DNA of 64,000 nt, from the NCBI GenBank assembly GCA_013141065.1, contig JABFRR010000003.1, positions 124,001 to 188,000 of the forward strand, given 5' to 3'. Within the stretch, counting starts at the first letter, position 1; each line of letters opens with the position of its first letter. This DNA comes from Bacteriovoracaceae bacterium (lineage in GTDB: Bacteria; Bdellovibrionota; Bacteriovoracia; Bacteriovoracales; Bacteriovoracaceae). A model generated the notes under the pieces. The model saw only the letters and a program-made list of their open reading frames with translations. It made no database searches and was not told where the DNA came from. The translations under genes were made by a program, and so were the position numbers. Below are positions 17,689 through 25,860 of the stretch, piece after piece.

Positions 17689-18824
17689 CATTCCTTGATC
17701 ATTTACCACCTGAGTTAATCAACTTGCTAAAAGAGCTAGAGTTAAAAGGTTTTGCCTTTTGTTTGGTTGGTGGAGCTCCTCGGGATTTTTTGCTTTCAAA
17801 AAAAATAAGTAAAGATTTAGATTTCGAAGTTCGAGGACGTCCTTCAAGTGAGCTAATCTCATATCTTGAATATGCTGGTCTTAAAGTTCAAGAGCTGCCT
17901 TACGATATTTATCGAGTAAAATTTAAGGATTTTGATCTGGAATTTTCTTCACCACGAACTGAAATCCAGCTTCCAGGAAATTCATCACACCATCATTTTA
18001 AAGCTGTCTTAGATAAATCTCTTGATTATAAAGATTCTTTTAAGCGTCGAGATTTTACGATTAATAGTATTGGTCTCGAGATAAATTTTCAAGAAAGGCG
18101 AGAAGTCATTAAAGATCCTTTTGGTGGAGTGAAAGATCTAGAATTAAAAATTTTAAGAGAAGTTTCAGATTATTTTTATAGTGACTCCGTTCGCTTTCTA
18201 AGGCTAATTCGTTTTCATTTGACTCTCAACTTTACCATCAATATGAGTCTTTATAAAAAGCTCTCATTGTTTGATCTCTCACTCCTTCCAGATTATCACT
18301 TCAAAGAAGAGTTACGCAAATCTCACAAACTAGGGGAGTTCCTCTACACTTTTAAAAAAATGGTGATTGAAAATAAAATTAATTATAATCCAAACCATCA
18401 ATTTTTTATTGATAATGATTTTAATAGAAATTCTCTATCTCTAACTGATTTATTAATCGATTCATTCTCTAAGAGTAAAAAACATGCTGAGTTTGTTGTC
18501 ACATTTTTTTCACTTCCGGAAAAAATATTAAAAAGCTTAGAATCCTTTAATCAATCTTATTTAAATGTGACGAGTTATAATGAAGAAAAAGTTAAGGCCT
18601 TATTAACTGATTGCTTTGAAAACTTTAACGACATCAAACTACTTAAAGATTTAAAAAATATAGAAGATAAAAAAGAGTGGTTGGTCTATTATCATGCACA
18701 TTTTTTAATTAATATCGATTTTTGGAAAGACATAAAAATTGATCAAAATGAACTTGTGAAATTCCCCAATGAGTTGCGATCTTATTATCGTTTTTATAAG
18801 GCATTGAATGTTAAAAATAGTTAA
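17685..18824 (+). CDS. CCA-adding enzyme / poly(A) polymerase family protein
   Basis: This 379-residue protein belongs to the class II nucleotidyltransferase family that adds CCA (or poly(A)) to RNA 3' ends. The N-terminal domain shows FCLVGGAPRDFLL and the metal-binding DLDFEV (DxD). Further on are FKRRDFTINSIGLEI, DPFGGVKDLELKILR and SDSVRFLRLIRFHLTLNF. The C-terminal half beyond about residue 190 is divergent. It overlaps the LysR gene by four bases and the GNAT gene by 17, so the three form one transcript. Whether it is the housekeeping CCA enzyme cannot be decided from this window. Confidence 0.82.
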   Translation: MTFLDHLPPELINLLKELELKGFAFCLVGGAPRDFLLSKKISKDLDFEVRGRPSSELISYLEYAGLKVQELPYDIYRVKFKDFDLEFSSPRTEIQLPGNSSHHHFKAVLDKSLDYKDSFKRRDFTINSIGLEINFQERREVIKDPFGGVKDLELKILREVSDYFYSDSVRFLRLIRFHLTLNFTINMSLYKKLSLFDLSLLPDYHFKEELRKSHKLGEFLYTFKKMVIENKINYNPNHQFFIDNDFNRNSLSLTDLLIDSFSKSKKHAEFVVTFFSLPEKILKSLESFNQSYLNVTSYNEEKVKALLTDCFENFNDIKLLKDLKNIEDKKEWLVYYHAHFLINIDFWKDIKIDQNELVKFPNELRSYYRFYKALNVKNS

Positions 18825-19344
18825 ACTGACTTCACTTGATAGTGAATTGAGGCCAGAAGCTCTTAAGGGCATTGAAGAAATTTTTTTTCTTTCAACTTCA
18901 ATAAAATCTTTCAGTAGTCCTGAAAAAAAAGAAGCATTTTTTAAAAAGTGGTGTGGGGACTATCTTGAATACTATCCAGAAAGTTTTTATCTTCTTTATT
19001 TTGAAAATCGACTTATGGGTTATTTGAGTGGATGTGACAATTCATTAGATTCACTAAAAAATTTAAATGTTCCAGGACACTCAACGTTTGTAGATTTATT
19101 TAAAGTTTTTCCAGCGCATTTGCATATTAATTTTCATCCCAATGCCCGTGGTAAAGGATGGGGGAGTCAATTAGTTCGACATTACTTAGATGACTTAAGA
19201 CTAAAAAAAATTCCTGGAATTCATCTCGTCACATCAAAAGATGCCCAAAACGTCAGTTTTTATGATCGTTTAGGTTTTACTCAAACTGAAGTGAGAAAAT
19301 TTAATGAAAATGAACTTTATTTTATGGGGCATATTCTTGAGTAA
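18808..19344 (+). CDS. GNAT family N-acetyltransferase
   Basis: This 178-residue protein has the GNAT acetyl-CoA-binding motif LHINFHPNARGKGWGSQLVRHYL (residues about 108-130; R-G-K-G-W-G pyrophosphate loop) and the C-terminal KDAQNVSFYDRLGFTQTE. The substrate is unknown. It starts 17 bp inside the end of the CCA-like gene, indicating translational coupling. Confidence 0.85.
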   Translation: MLKIVKLTSLDSELRPEALKGIEEIFFLSTSIKSFSSPEKKEAFFKKWCGDYLEYYPESFYLLYFENRLMGYLSGCDNSLDSLKNLNVPGHSTFVDLFKVFPAHLHINFHPNARGKGWGSQLVRHYLDDLRLKKIPGIHLVTSKDAQNVSFYDRLGFTQTEVRKFNENELYFMGHILE

Positions 19345-19461
19345 TGCCGGCAAGTATTGCCCCCTTGTCGATTAGATATTTTCCATTTAGTTAAATTGTG
19401 CTACAATCATTCTGTAAGACCCTTAAAAGGATTTAATGGGTTTAAATAAAGGGAATGGTTT

Positions 19462-19890
19462 ATGGTAGATATACATTCAATTCTCGCCGATCACCGCTCC
19501 AAGATTAAATCAGACGACTCTCACGAGGCTTCAGGTAGAAGCCAGGAACATCGTCCGTCTTCTTCAGAAATTCCAGATGTTTTTTTCGATAAAATTATTG
19601 TTGATTATAAATTAAACCGCATCGAGATTTTAGTCCTCATGTATATCTATCGTAGAGTTTGGAGTTTTCCTAACCTGCATCGGTCTCATGGAATTTCACA
19701 AATGATGTCACATACTGAGATGGCCAAAAATCTAGGACTAGGTATTGAAGATATTTATTCTGCACTTAGACGTTTAGAAGAATATGATTTTATTAAAACA
19801 ATTAGGGCCGGACAGTATTTTTCACGCCGTTTTTTTACTAAAGATTTAGACTTGTCTTACGAACAATCATACGACGATTTCGAAATTTAA
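19462..19890 (+). CDS. Winged-helix-like predicted DNA-binding protein
   Basis: This 142-residue protein has a polar, probably disordered N-terminus (about 1-35). Then comes a compact domain: RIEILVLMYIYRRVW, then HTEMAKNLGLGIEDIYSALRRLEEYDFIKTI. The latter reads as a recognition-helix/wing arrangement as in replication-initiator or MarR-like winged helices. It starts at ATG behind AAAGGG. The gene ends 22 bp before an IS5-family element and is intact. It may be a regulator; no target can be named. Confidence 0.55.
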   Translation: MVDIHSILADHRSKIKSDDSHEASGRSQEHRPSSSEIPDVFFDKIIVDYKLNRIEILVLMYIYRRVWSFPNLHRSHGISQMMSHTEMAKNLGLGIEDIYSALRRLEEYDFIKTIRAGQYFSRRFFTKDLDLSYEQSYDDFEI

Positions 19891-19912
19891 TGATAAAAGA
19901 GTCTTAATACTA

Positions 19913-20783
19913 GGGGCTGTTGACGTTTGATGGCCCCGCTTCATAATTTCAACCAAATCATTGCACAGGCTAAACTCACCATTCCAACATAGTTCCTTTT
20001 TAACTTATCGTATCTAGTAGCAATGGCTCTATTGTGTTTAAGTCTAGCAAAATTATTTTCAACATGGTGTCGTTGTTTATAGATAAATTTATCAATGTCA
20101 TCATTACCAACTTTTGAATTATTTTTCCTCGGAATCATTGGTATTGAATCACATTCTCGAATGAGCCATCTTAAATATTCTCCATCGTAACCCTTATCTG
20201 CAATTGTATAAGTGCTCTTAGGCGTTCTCTCGATGAGCTCACTGGCCATCTGAATGTCGTGAACATTTCCTCCTGTGATTTCAAAGTCAACAGGGTTTCC
20301 ATGGGAATCTGTCACCATGTGAATTTTTGAAGTATTGCCAGCGACAGATTTTCCGATAGAAGTATCGCTGCCTTTTTTAGCCCCACAACTATGCTGATGA
20401 GATTTAACAATACTTCCATCAATCATTTTCCATTCGTAGTCGGGATCCTTAGCGAGTCGTTTAAAGATTGACATTAATTTTGATTTTTCTGACCAGTCGT
20501 TAAATCTTTTAAAGATTCGATTCCAGTCTCCAAAATCCTTAGGTAGATCACGCCAGGGGCAACCAGTCCTCATTCGAAACAGTATAGCTTCAACTGTTAA
20601 TCTAAGACTTTTCTTGTCATATATTTTAAATTCTTGCATGATAATAAGTAACTTGAACCACTGCTCTTCATTGAGCATTTTTCGAGGCATAGGCAAATCC
20701 TTTTGTTGTAGTTTGGTCACCACAAGTTTAAGGATTTGCTTTTATTTTGGCATACGGCCCTGTGTTAAAACTTCAACAGCCCC
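19913..20783 (-). mobile_element. IS5-family insertion sequence
   Basis: The 871-bp element has terminal inverted repeats GGGGCTGTTGA (19913-19923) and TCAACAGCCCC (20773-20783), flanked on both sides by TA (19911-19912, 20784-20785), consistent with a short target duplication. It carries one intact transposase gene on the minus strand. It inserted between the winged-helix gene and the DUF3050 gene, only 22 bp upstream of the latter's start, so it must have separated that gene from its native promoter. Confidence 0.9.
19941..20723 (-). CDS. IS5-family transposase
   Basis: This 260-residue DDE transposase begins with TKLQQKDLPMPRKMLNEEQW. The IS5 N-terminal domain follows (AILFRMRTGCPWRDLPKDFGDWNRIFKRFNDW), then the catalytic aspartates in MIDGSIVKSHQHSCGAKKG and YTIADKGYDGEYL, and the C-terminal glutamate in RHHVENNFARLKHNRAIATRYDK. 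The single uninterrupted frame differs from many IS427-group relatives, which need a frameshift, and suggests the element may still be active. The likely start may be the internal ATG at MPRKML (about 20690). Confidence 0.9.
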   Translation of the reverse strand: MVTKLQQKDLPMPRKMLNEEQWFKLLIIMQEFKIYDKKSLRLTVEAILFRMRTGCPWRDLPKDFGDWNRIFKRFNDWSEKSKLMSIFKRLAKDPDYEWKMIDGSIVKSHQHSCGAKKGSDTSIGKSVAGNTSKIHMVTDSHGNPVDFEITGGNVHDIQMASELIERTPKSTYTIADKGYDGEYLRWLIRECDSIPMIPRKNNSKVGNDDIDKFIYKQRHHVENNFARLKHNRAIATRYDKLKRNYVGMVSLACAMIWLKL

Positions 20784-20805
20784 TAAAATATTAAGGATAT
20801 TTTTT

Positions 20806-21561
20806 ATGATGTCGATGATGAACCATCCAAGTCTCTTAAGTCAGCACGAAGCACTTTCCAACCACTCTCTTTATCAAAAAATAAAATCACACTCAGACTT
20901 AAAAGTGTTTATGGAATCTCATGTGTTTGCCGTATGGGATTTTATGTCGCTTTTAAAGCGTCTCCAAATAGAAATCACTTGCGTCACTCTTCCTTGGAGA
21001 CCAAGTCCATATCCAAAACATGTAGTTCGAATGATCAATGAAATTGTCCTAGGAGAAGAAAGCGACCTCGATCCAACAGGCCATGCTTGTGATCATTTCA
21101 CACTTTATTTGAAATCAATGAGTGATATTGGTGCAAATCCTGAACGACTAATTAATTTTATGCACGATCTTAATTTTGAGAAATGGTGCTCAAAAGCTGA
21201 AAAGGATTTTGTAAGTTATAATTTGGACTTGTCTAATAAAGGTAAAGCTCACGAAGTAGCAGCAGCGTTTTTCTTTGGAAGAGAAAAATTAATTCCCGAC
21301 ATGTTCACTTCAATTCTTGGTGACTTAAGATCTCATTTTAATGCAGATGCTAAAAAATCATTTCCAAATCTTTGTTACTATCTTGAACGCCATATTGAAA
21401 TTGATGGCGGAGAGCACTCGCACTTGGCCCAAGATTGTCTATTTGCTTTATGTGGTAATGATGAAGTGAAATGGGAAGAAGCACGATCGGCAGGAGAGAA
21501 GTCATTACTTTTAAGAAAAGCTCTCTGGGATGAAGTTGAGAAAAAGCTTATGTCAAAATAA
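20806..21561 (+). CDS. DUF3050 family, heme-oxygenase-like protein
   Basis: This 251-residue protein matches the DUF3050 family, which has a predicted heme-oxygenase/TENA-like helical fold: FMESHVFAVWDFMSLLKRLQ near the N-terminus, then GRPSPYP-like WRPSPYPKHVVRMINEIVLGEE and later YLERHIEIDGGEHSHLA. Histidines in HVFAVWDF and ERHIEIDGGEHS could bind metal. The start at 20806 is supported by AAGGA at 20793-20797; in-frame ATGs also follow at 20809, 20815 and 20818. An IS5-family element ends 22 bp upstream, so expression now depends on a promoter at the IS end or within it, or is lost. Confidence 0.8.
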   Translation: MMSMMNHPSLLSQHEALSNHSLYQKIKSHSDLKVFMESHVFAVWDFMSLLKRLQIEITCVTLPWRPSPYPKHVVRMINEIVLGEESDLDPTGHACDHFTLYLKSMSDIGANPERLINFMHDLNFEKWCSKAEKDFVSYNLDLSNKGKAHEVAAAFFFGREKLIPDMFTSILGDLRSHFNADAKKSFPNLCYYLERHIEIDGGEHSHLAQDCLFALCGNDEVKWEEARSAGEKSLLLRKALWDEVEKKLMSK

Positions 21562-21653
21562 CATTACTTAAAATCATATTTTCTTACATTCATTTCTTTT
21601 TTTAATTTTCAACTAACATGAAAGAGCTACGGTTTTTTTAATTAGGAGGAAAA

Positions 21654-22910
21654 ATGAAATCACTCACAATCATGTTGGGACTAATAAGTTTTTTAGTTTT
21701 CAATTCACAGCTAGTTTTTGCTAAATCAGCTGAAGCTTTTACAAAACGTTTTCAAATTATAAGAAGTGATGATGGCTCACTCGTTGGAATTAGAGATAGA
21801 ACGATGCCAGTAAAGTTTTCTGTAAAGCCCTATATTGAAATGATTAAGTCTCAGTTAAAAGCAGAGCAGTCATTAATGAGTCCTCAAAGCCTTGCTGACG
21901 GAAGTTATGAGGCACAAGCAAAATCCGTTCTTGAAGAAGATCGTGAGTATCTTATAAGTCAAGGGTACTCTTCTGATGAATACGACCGCTACGTTAAGAC
22001 AGTAGTAGATTCTTTGCAAAAATTAGCAGTTTTAAATGTTGATCAAGTTTTTTCTAATCCAGTCTTTAATCAAGTTGTGAGTCAATTCGAAGGTAAAATG
22101 ACTGATGCCATTTTACTGTTAGACCCAACAATCCTTTCAAATGTGAAAGATCCAACTTTTTTCTACAAAAGAAACGTAACTTATAAAGTTGTCTCTTGGG
22201 CACTTGATTTCGCAAGAAAAAAACTAAGTAACATTCCTATGTTAAACACGATCAGTTATGTCATTGTTCAAGTTGAAAAATTAATCACTGAAAGAAGAAA
22301 TTTTCACCAAAATATGCTTATGCATTACCTAGAAAATTTTGATGAAAAAGATCTTGGATTAACTCACGATGAAGTCAATCTCGTTTGGTCTTCAGTTTAT
22401 GAATCAAGAATTCCTTGGTATGCATTTTGGGAATCAAGTAATGCGAAAGGAAATTGGCTTAAGTACGGTGTGAATAATTTTTATGCAAATTTTAGATTAG
22501 CTTCTGCAAATCTTCAAAGAGCTGGTGAAATTTATACTGAAAAAAATGAAAGAATGAACTATGCTTTTCAAAAAGTCACATTTAACAATGAAAAAGTTGT
22601 AGTGAATTTATTTGATAAAGAATCTATGTTTCAATCTCGCCCAGCTGTCGCTTACAATTATGATAAGCCGACTCAAATTGCTAGAAAAAGAACTATGTTA
22701 ACATTGGCAAATCTAGGTCTTAGTTTTGTTCCATTAAGTGCTTCGATTAAGGATATGGCCGCTAATTTCATTAAGTCTTTCTATGAAACGCAAAGATTAA
22801 CAGAAGGCGCTCTCTATGGGTATTTTGAATCTATGGGTGAGACTAATGGAATGGTTCAAGTGAAGGCACAATACCTTAATCCTTTTGATGCGTTAACTCT
22901 TAATCACTAG
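21654..22910 (+). CDS. Secreted hypothetical protein
   Basis: This 418-residue protein has a Sec signal peptide (KSLTIMLGLISFLVFNSQLVFAKS, cleavage near residue 24). The mature protein is mostly alpha-helical with no cysteines or further membrane segments. A moderately hydrophobic stretch (TMLTLANLGLSFVPLSASIK, residues about 345-365) could associate with membranes. A strong AGGAGG precedes the ATG, and a terminator follows at 22935, so it is a single-gene unit. I recognise no family. Confidence 0.65.
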   Translation: MKSLTIMLGLISFLVFNSQLVFAKSAEAFTKRFQIIRSDDGSLVGIRDRTMPVKFSVKPYIEMIKSQLKAEQSLMSPQSLADGSYEAQAKSVLEEDREYLISQGYSSDEYDRYVKTVVDSLQKLAVLNVDQVFSNPVFNQVVSQFEGKMTDAILLLDPTILSNVKDPTFFYKRNVTYKVVSWALDFARKKLSNIPMLNTISYVIVQVEKLITERRNFHQNMLMHYLENFDEKDLGLTHDEVNLVWSSVYESRIPWYAFWESSNAKGNWLKYGVNNFYANFRLASANLQRAGEIYTEKNERMNYAFQKVTFNNEKVVVNLFDKESMFQSRPAVAYNYDKPTQIARKRTMLTLANLGLSFVPLSASIKDMAANFIKSFYETQRLTEGALYGYFESMGETNGMVQVKAQYLNPFDALTLNH

Positions 22911-22934
22911 GTAATTTTATAAAAATTTAATAAT

Positions 22935-22962
22935 AAAAAGGCGACTTAGGTCGCCTTTTTTA
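22935..22962 (+). terminator. Intrinsic terminator
   Basis: AAAAAGGCGAC / GTCGCCTTTTT, an 11-bp stem with a TTAG loop and a T-run, 24 bp after the stop of the secreted-protein gene. Confidence 0.92.
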
Positions 22963-23064
22963 TTCGTTTTACCTATAAATTTTACACATTTGACCTGGTT
23001 TTTTAAATGATGATTAAAAAGACGATTAGAATCAACTGACGATCAATATTGTTAGAGGTTTTTT

Positions 23065-23925
23065 TTGAGAAATTCATTTTTATTAATCATAGTCATGTTG
23101 AGCTTTAATGCCTTTGCAGGAAATGGCCTTGATGCAATTTATGGAATGGATAATAGAGTTTTTATTCATTCAAAAATGGATACCTCTATTTTAGTTCAAT
23201 CAAAAGCCGTGGCAATGATTGTTGATCAAGAAAATCTAACCAAGAGAATGTTTAAATCAAAGCTCGCTGACAAATCTCTGCAAGACAGTATTCAATTATG
23301 CTCTGATGAAAAATTTTCAACAAAACCTTCATTAAAAGCCTGTACTGGATTTTTAGTAAAATCCAACATTCTTTTAACAGCAGGTCATTGTATTGTTGAT
23401 GAAAATGATTGTGCAACTAAGAAAATAATTTTTGACGTGTTAGACTCAACTTCAAAATTTTCTAATAAAAATAGATCAGTAAATAATAGCGTGGTCTATA
23501 ATTGTAAATCAATTATTGCTCGAGGTCAGGATGAAAATAGTGACTTTAGCTTAATTGAACTTGATAAAAGTATCACTGACAGATCACCACTTGAGTTAAG
23601 CCATTCATCTCTTATCTCACGTCCTGCGAGTGTCTACATGATTGGACATCCCTACGGTCTTTCTCTAATGCTTTCACGATCGTCGAGTGTTTCAACATTG
23701 GATTCAAATGATTTAATCTTTAAAGCTTCAATAAATTCATTTCAAGGTAACTCTGGATCTCCAGTATTTAATTCCGAGACTCACAAAGTCGAAGGAGTTT
23801 TAGTGAACGGTCAGGAAGATCTTGTATTCGATTCTCAAAATAAATGTTATCGTTATAGGGTTTATAATGGAGCTGGTGGTGAAGGAATACTTAGTATTTC
23901 ACACATACTTCCTTTCATAAATTAA
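23065..23925 (+). CDS. Secreted trypsin-like serine protease
   Basis: This 286-residue S1-family (chymotrypsin-fold) protease has a signal peptide ending at about FNAFA-GN. The catalytic triad is visible: His108 in LLTAGHC, Asp160 in ENSDFSLIEL, Ser230 in FQGNSGSPVF. Cys109 follows the active-site His as in many S1 enzymes. Residues about 20-90 form an N-terminal extension that could be a propeptide. I chose the TTG at 23065 because AGAGG lies six bases upstream and it gives the complete signal peptide. Secreted proteases fit a predatory or degradative lifestyle (inference). Confidence 0.85.
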   Translation: MRNSFLLIIVMLSFNAFAGNGLDAIYGMDNRVFIHSKMDTSILVQSKAVAMIVDQENLTKRMFKSKLADKSLQDSIQLCSDEKFSTKPSLKACTGFLVKSNILLTAGHCIVDENDCATKKIIFDVLDSTSKFSNKNRSVNNSVVYNCKSIIARGQDENSDFSLIELDKSITDRSPLELSHSSLISRPASVYMIGHPYGLSLMLSRSSSVSTLDSNDLIFKASINSFQGNSGSPVFNSETHKVEGVLVNGQEDLVFDSQNKCYRYRVYNGAGGEGILSISHILPFIN

Positions 23926-23948
23926 ATTTTGATTGCGAGAAATATTTT

Positions 23949-25235
23949 ATGGGAAATGTTGGTTTTGGCTCTTATCGTATTAGTCACCGTTCAAGCGAGC
24001 ATCGTAAAGCACTAATCTTGGCCCTTGAAAATGGCTGTCGAGTGATTGATACTTCGGCAAATTATACGAATGGTGACTCTGAGACTTTAATTGGTGAAGT
24101 CCTATTAGAAAGACCAGAATTTAATCCAGTGCTCATTACGAAAGCCGGCTATATTCAAGGCAAGACAATCGAAATACTCCAAGAATTGGCCCATAAAGGT
24201 GAAGTTCAAGAAATGTTCGATGAGTTGGTTGATATTTCCTCCAATTTAAAACATTCTATACACCCTGAGTTCTTATCTCATCAGCTGACTCAAAGTTTAG
24301 CTCGATTAATAAAAGATAAAATTAATTATTTTCTTCTGCATAATCCTGAATATTATTTTCAACAACCAGATCCAACAACTCCTCTGTCGCAAATTGAATA
24401 TTACCGCAGAATCGAAAAAGCCCTTCTTTATTTGGAGTCAGAAGTTTTGCTTGGCAGAATTGAAGCTTATGGAATAAGTTCAAATAATTTTGTCCTTCCT
24501 ATAAATGATCCGAATGTTACAGATTTAAATAAAATAATAGAAATTATTAAAAAGAATAAATTATTACATTTTAAAATGATTCAATTCCCATTTAATTTAA
24601 TTGAAATTGGGGCCTTAGAAAAATTAGGCGACTATGGTGAACACAGCCTTTTAGAAATTTGTCAAAACTATGAAATTCAAACAGTCATTAATCGACCATT
24701 AAATGCTTTTAGTCATGAAAAGCTTGTAAGGCTTGCGACCTATGAATCTGATTATGAAAATTTAAATGATGATGAAGCCTTAAAAATTTTTAATGAATGC
24801 CTAGATCTTTTACGACATAAATGGATTGAAGGCAGTGATGAAATCACCACTGCTTCAGATTTTGAAGAAACAGAAATTATTATTCAATTAAAGAAGCTTT
24901 GGAATACACTGCCAACTCCAGATGCTGTCGATCAAGTCTTTAATGGCCATTTTTTTCCGTTCATAGCTCGAGTATGGGGAAGAGACTTAAGTCAAAAGGA
25001 AGCCGATCCTTTTTTTAAACTCAATGAATTTTCTCAACTTTATGCACGGAAAAATCTTTCTTTAAAGGCATTATCCTTTAAGAAACAAGCTCAGGATGTT
25101 GGTTTGCTTCCCGAATCATCTGATCAGCCATTTTCGACAATGGCGATTGAAACTTACCTAGATTACGGATTTGACACAGTTTTAGTGGGAATGAAGAAGT
25201 CAGAGTATGTCAGTCAATTAAAACATCTTTTTTGA
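23949..25235 (+). CDS. Aldo/keto reductase family protein
   Basis: The N-terminal part has the AKR features: VGFGSYRIS, VIDTSANYTNGDSETLIGE with the Asp and Tyr of the tetrad, the Lys in PVLITKAGY, and the His in YFLLHNPEYYF. The C-terminal DTVLVGMKKSEYVSQL matches the usual nucleotide-binding end. At 428 residues it is about 100 longer than a typical AKR; the extra sequence lies in the middle and toward the C-terminus (about 255-380). It starts 24 bp after the protease gene. The substrate is unknown. Confidence 0.78.
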   Translation: MGNVGFGSYRISHRSSEHRKALILALENGCRVIDTSANYTNGDSETLIGEVLLERPEFNPVLITKAGYIQGKTIEILQELAHKGEVQEMFDELVDISSNLKHSIHPEFLSHQLTQSLARLIKDKINYFLLHNPEYYFQQPDPTTPLSQIEYYRRIEKALLYLESEVLLGRIEAYGISSNNFVLPINDPNVTDLNKIIEIIKKNKLLHFKMIQFPFNLIEIGALEKLGDYGEHSLLEICQNYEIQTVINRPLNAFSHEKLVRLATYESDYENLNDDEALKIFNECLDLLRHKWIEGSDEITTASDFEETEIIIQLKKLWNTLPTPDAVDQVFNGHFFPFIARVWGRDLSQKEADPFFKLNEFSQLYARKNLSLKALSFKKQAQDVGLLPESSDQPFSTMAIETYLDYGFDTVLVGMKKSEYVSQLKHLF

Positions 25236-25291
25236 GTTCTAGGTAATTTTTGCCGATAGGTCCTCTGTCAATTAACAGATGGGGGATTTCG

Positions 25292-25807
25292 ATGCAATTA
25301 GAAAAACTAGTGCCTAAAGCACTTGCACTTTTTATGTTGTCTACTTTAGTAAACTTTTCTTGGGGAGCTGAAAAGCTACTATGTTTAGTTACAAATGATG
25401 TAGATAAAGAAATAGGAAAAATGGTTTATGAGCTGGATGAAGATGGAAGGAAGATAAAACATCTTTTTAAAGAAAGTTATTCAAATGGCACTCTGGTAAG
25501 TCGTGTTGAGTTACAAGTTAAAGACCTTTTAGGGGCCGGAATAATTCTCAATAAAGTTGATAAGTTTGTCACTGTCAGAATGTACAGTCATAACTTTGAT
25601 GAAGAAAGTGGTGGGGTTATTTATTTAGATACTCTGTATAACGGAATTAATGGTGACCGGAAAGAATATGTCATTGAAGTGAGTCATGATGGAGTCGAGG
25701 CTAAAATGACCGCCAATAAGGCAGATTTTAGTCGCATGCATTTTGTGGCCAAACGATCAAAAATTCTTGGCATCATAGGAATTGAAAAAGTTAATTTTTT
25801 AAAATAA
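25292..25807 (+). CDS. Secreted hypothetical protein
   Basis: This 171-residue protein has a signal peptide (KLVPKALALFMLSTLVNFSWG, cleavage after about residue 25). I chose the ATG at 25292 because GGGGGA lies just upstream and it gives a normal signal peptide; an earlier in-frame start at 25250 would add 14 residues with no function. The mature region is beta-rich with single Cys in LLCLVTND. No family recognised. Its transcript ends in a long perfect hairpin shared with the convergent ccsA gene. Confidence 0.62.
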   Translation: MQLEKLVPKALALFMLSTLVNFSWGAEKLLCLVTNDVDKEIGKMVYELDEDGRKIKHLFKESYSNGTLVSRVELQVKDLLGAGIILNKVDKFVTVRMYSHNFDEESGGVIYLDTLYNGINGDRKEYVIEVSHDGVEAKMTANKADFSRMHFVAKRSKILGIIGIEKVNFLK

Positions 25808-25808
25808 C

Positions 25809-25860
25809 AAACATCAGCAGAGCATACTTTTTTAAGTATGCTCTGCTGATGTTTCTTTTG
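25809..25860. terminator. Perfect 21-bp bidirectional terminator overlapping the end of ccsA
   Basis: Left arm 25809-25829, TTTT loop, right arm 25834-25854: 21 bp without mismatch, followed by TTTCTTTT on the plus strand. The right arm is also the last seven codons of ccsA (ETSAEHT and its TAA) on the minus strand, and the left arm plus AAA/TTT tracts can end ccsA transcription too. Two convergent genes thus share a stem partly made of coding sequence. Confidence 0.88.

Noticed and set aside
20614-20805. N-terminal extension of the DUF3050 protein into the IS element
   Set aside because: It is an open frame antisense to the transposase; the ribosome-binding site AAGGA and a cluster of ATGs at 20806 mark the real start outside the IS.
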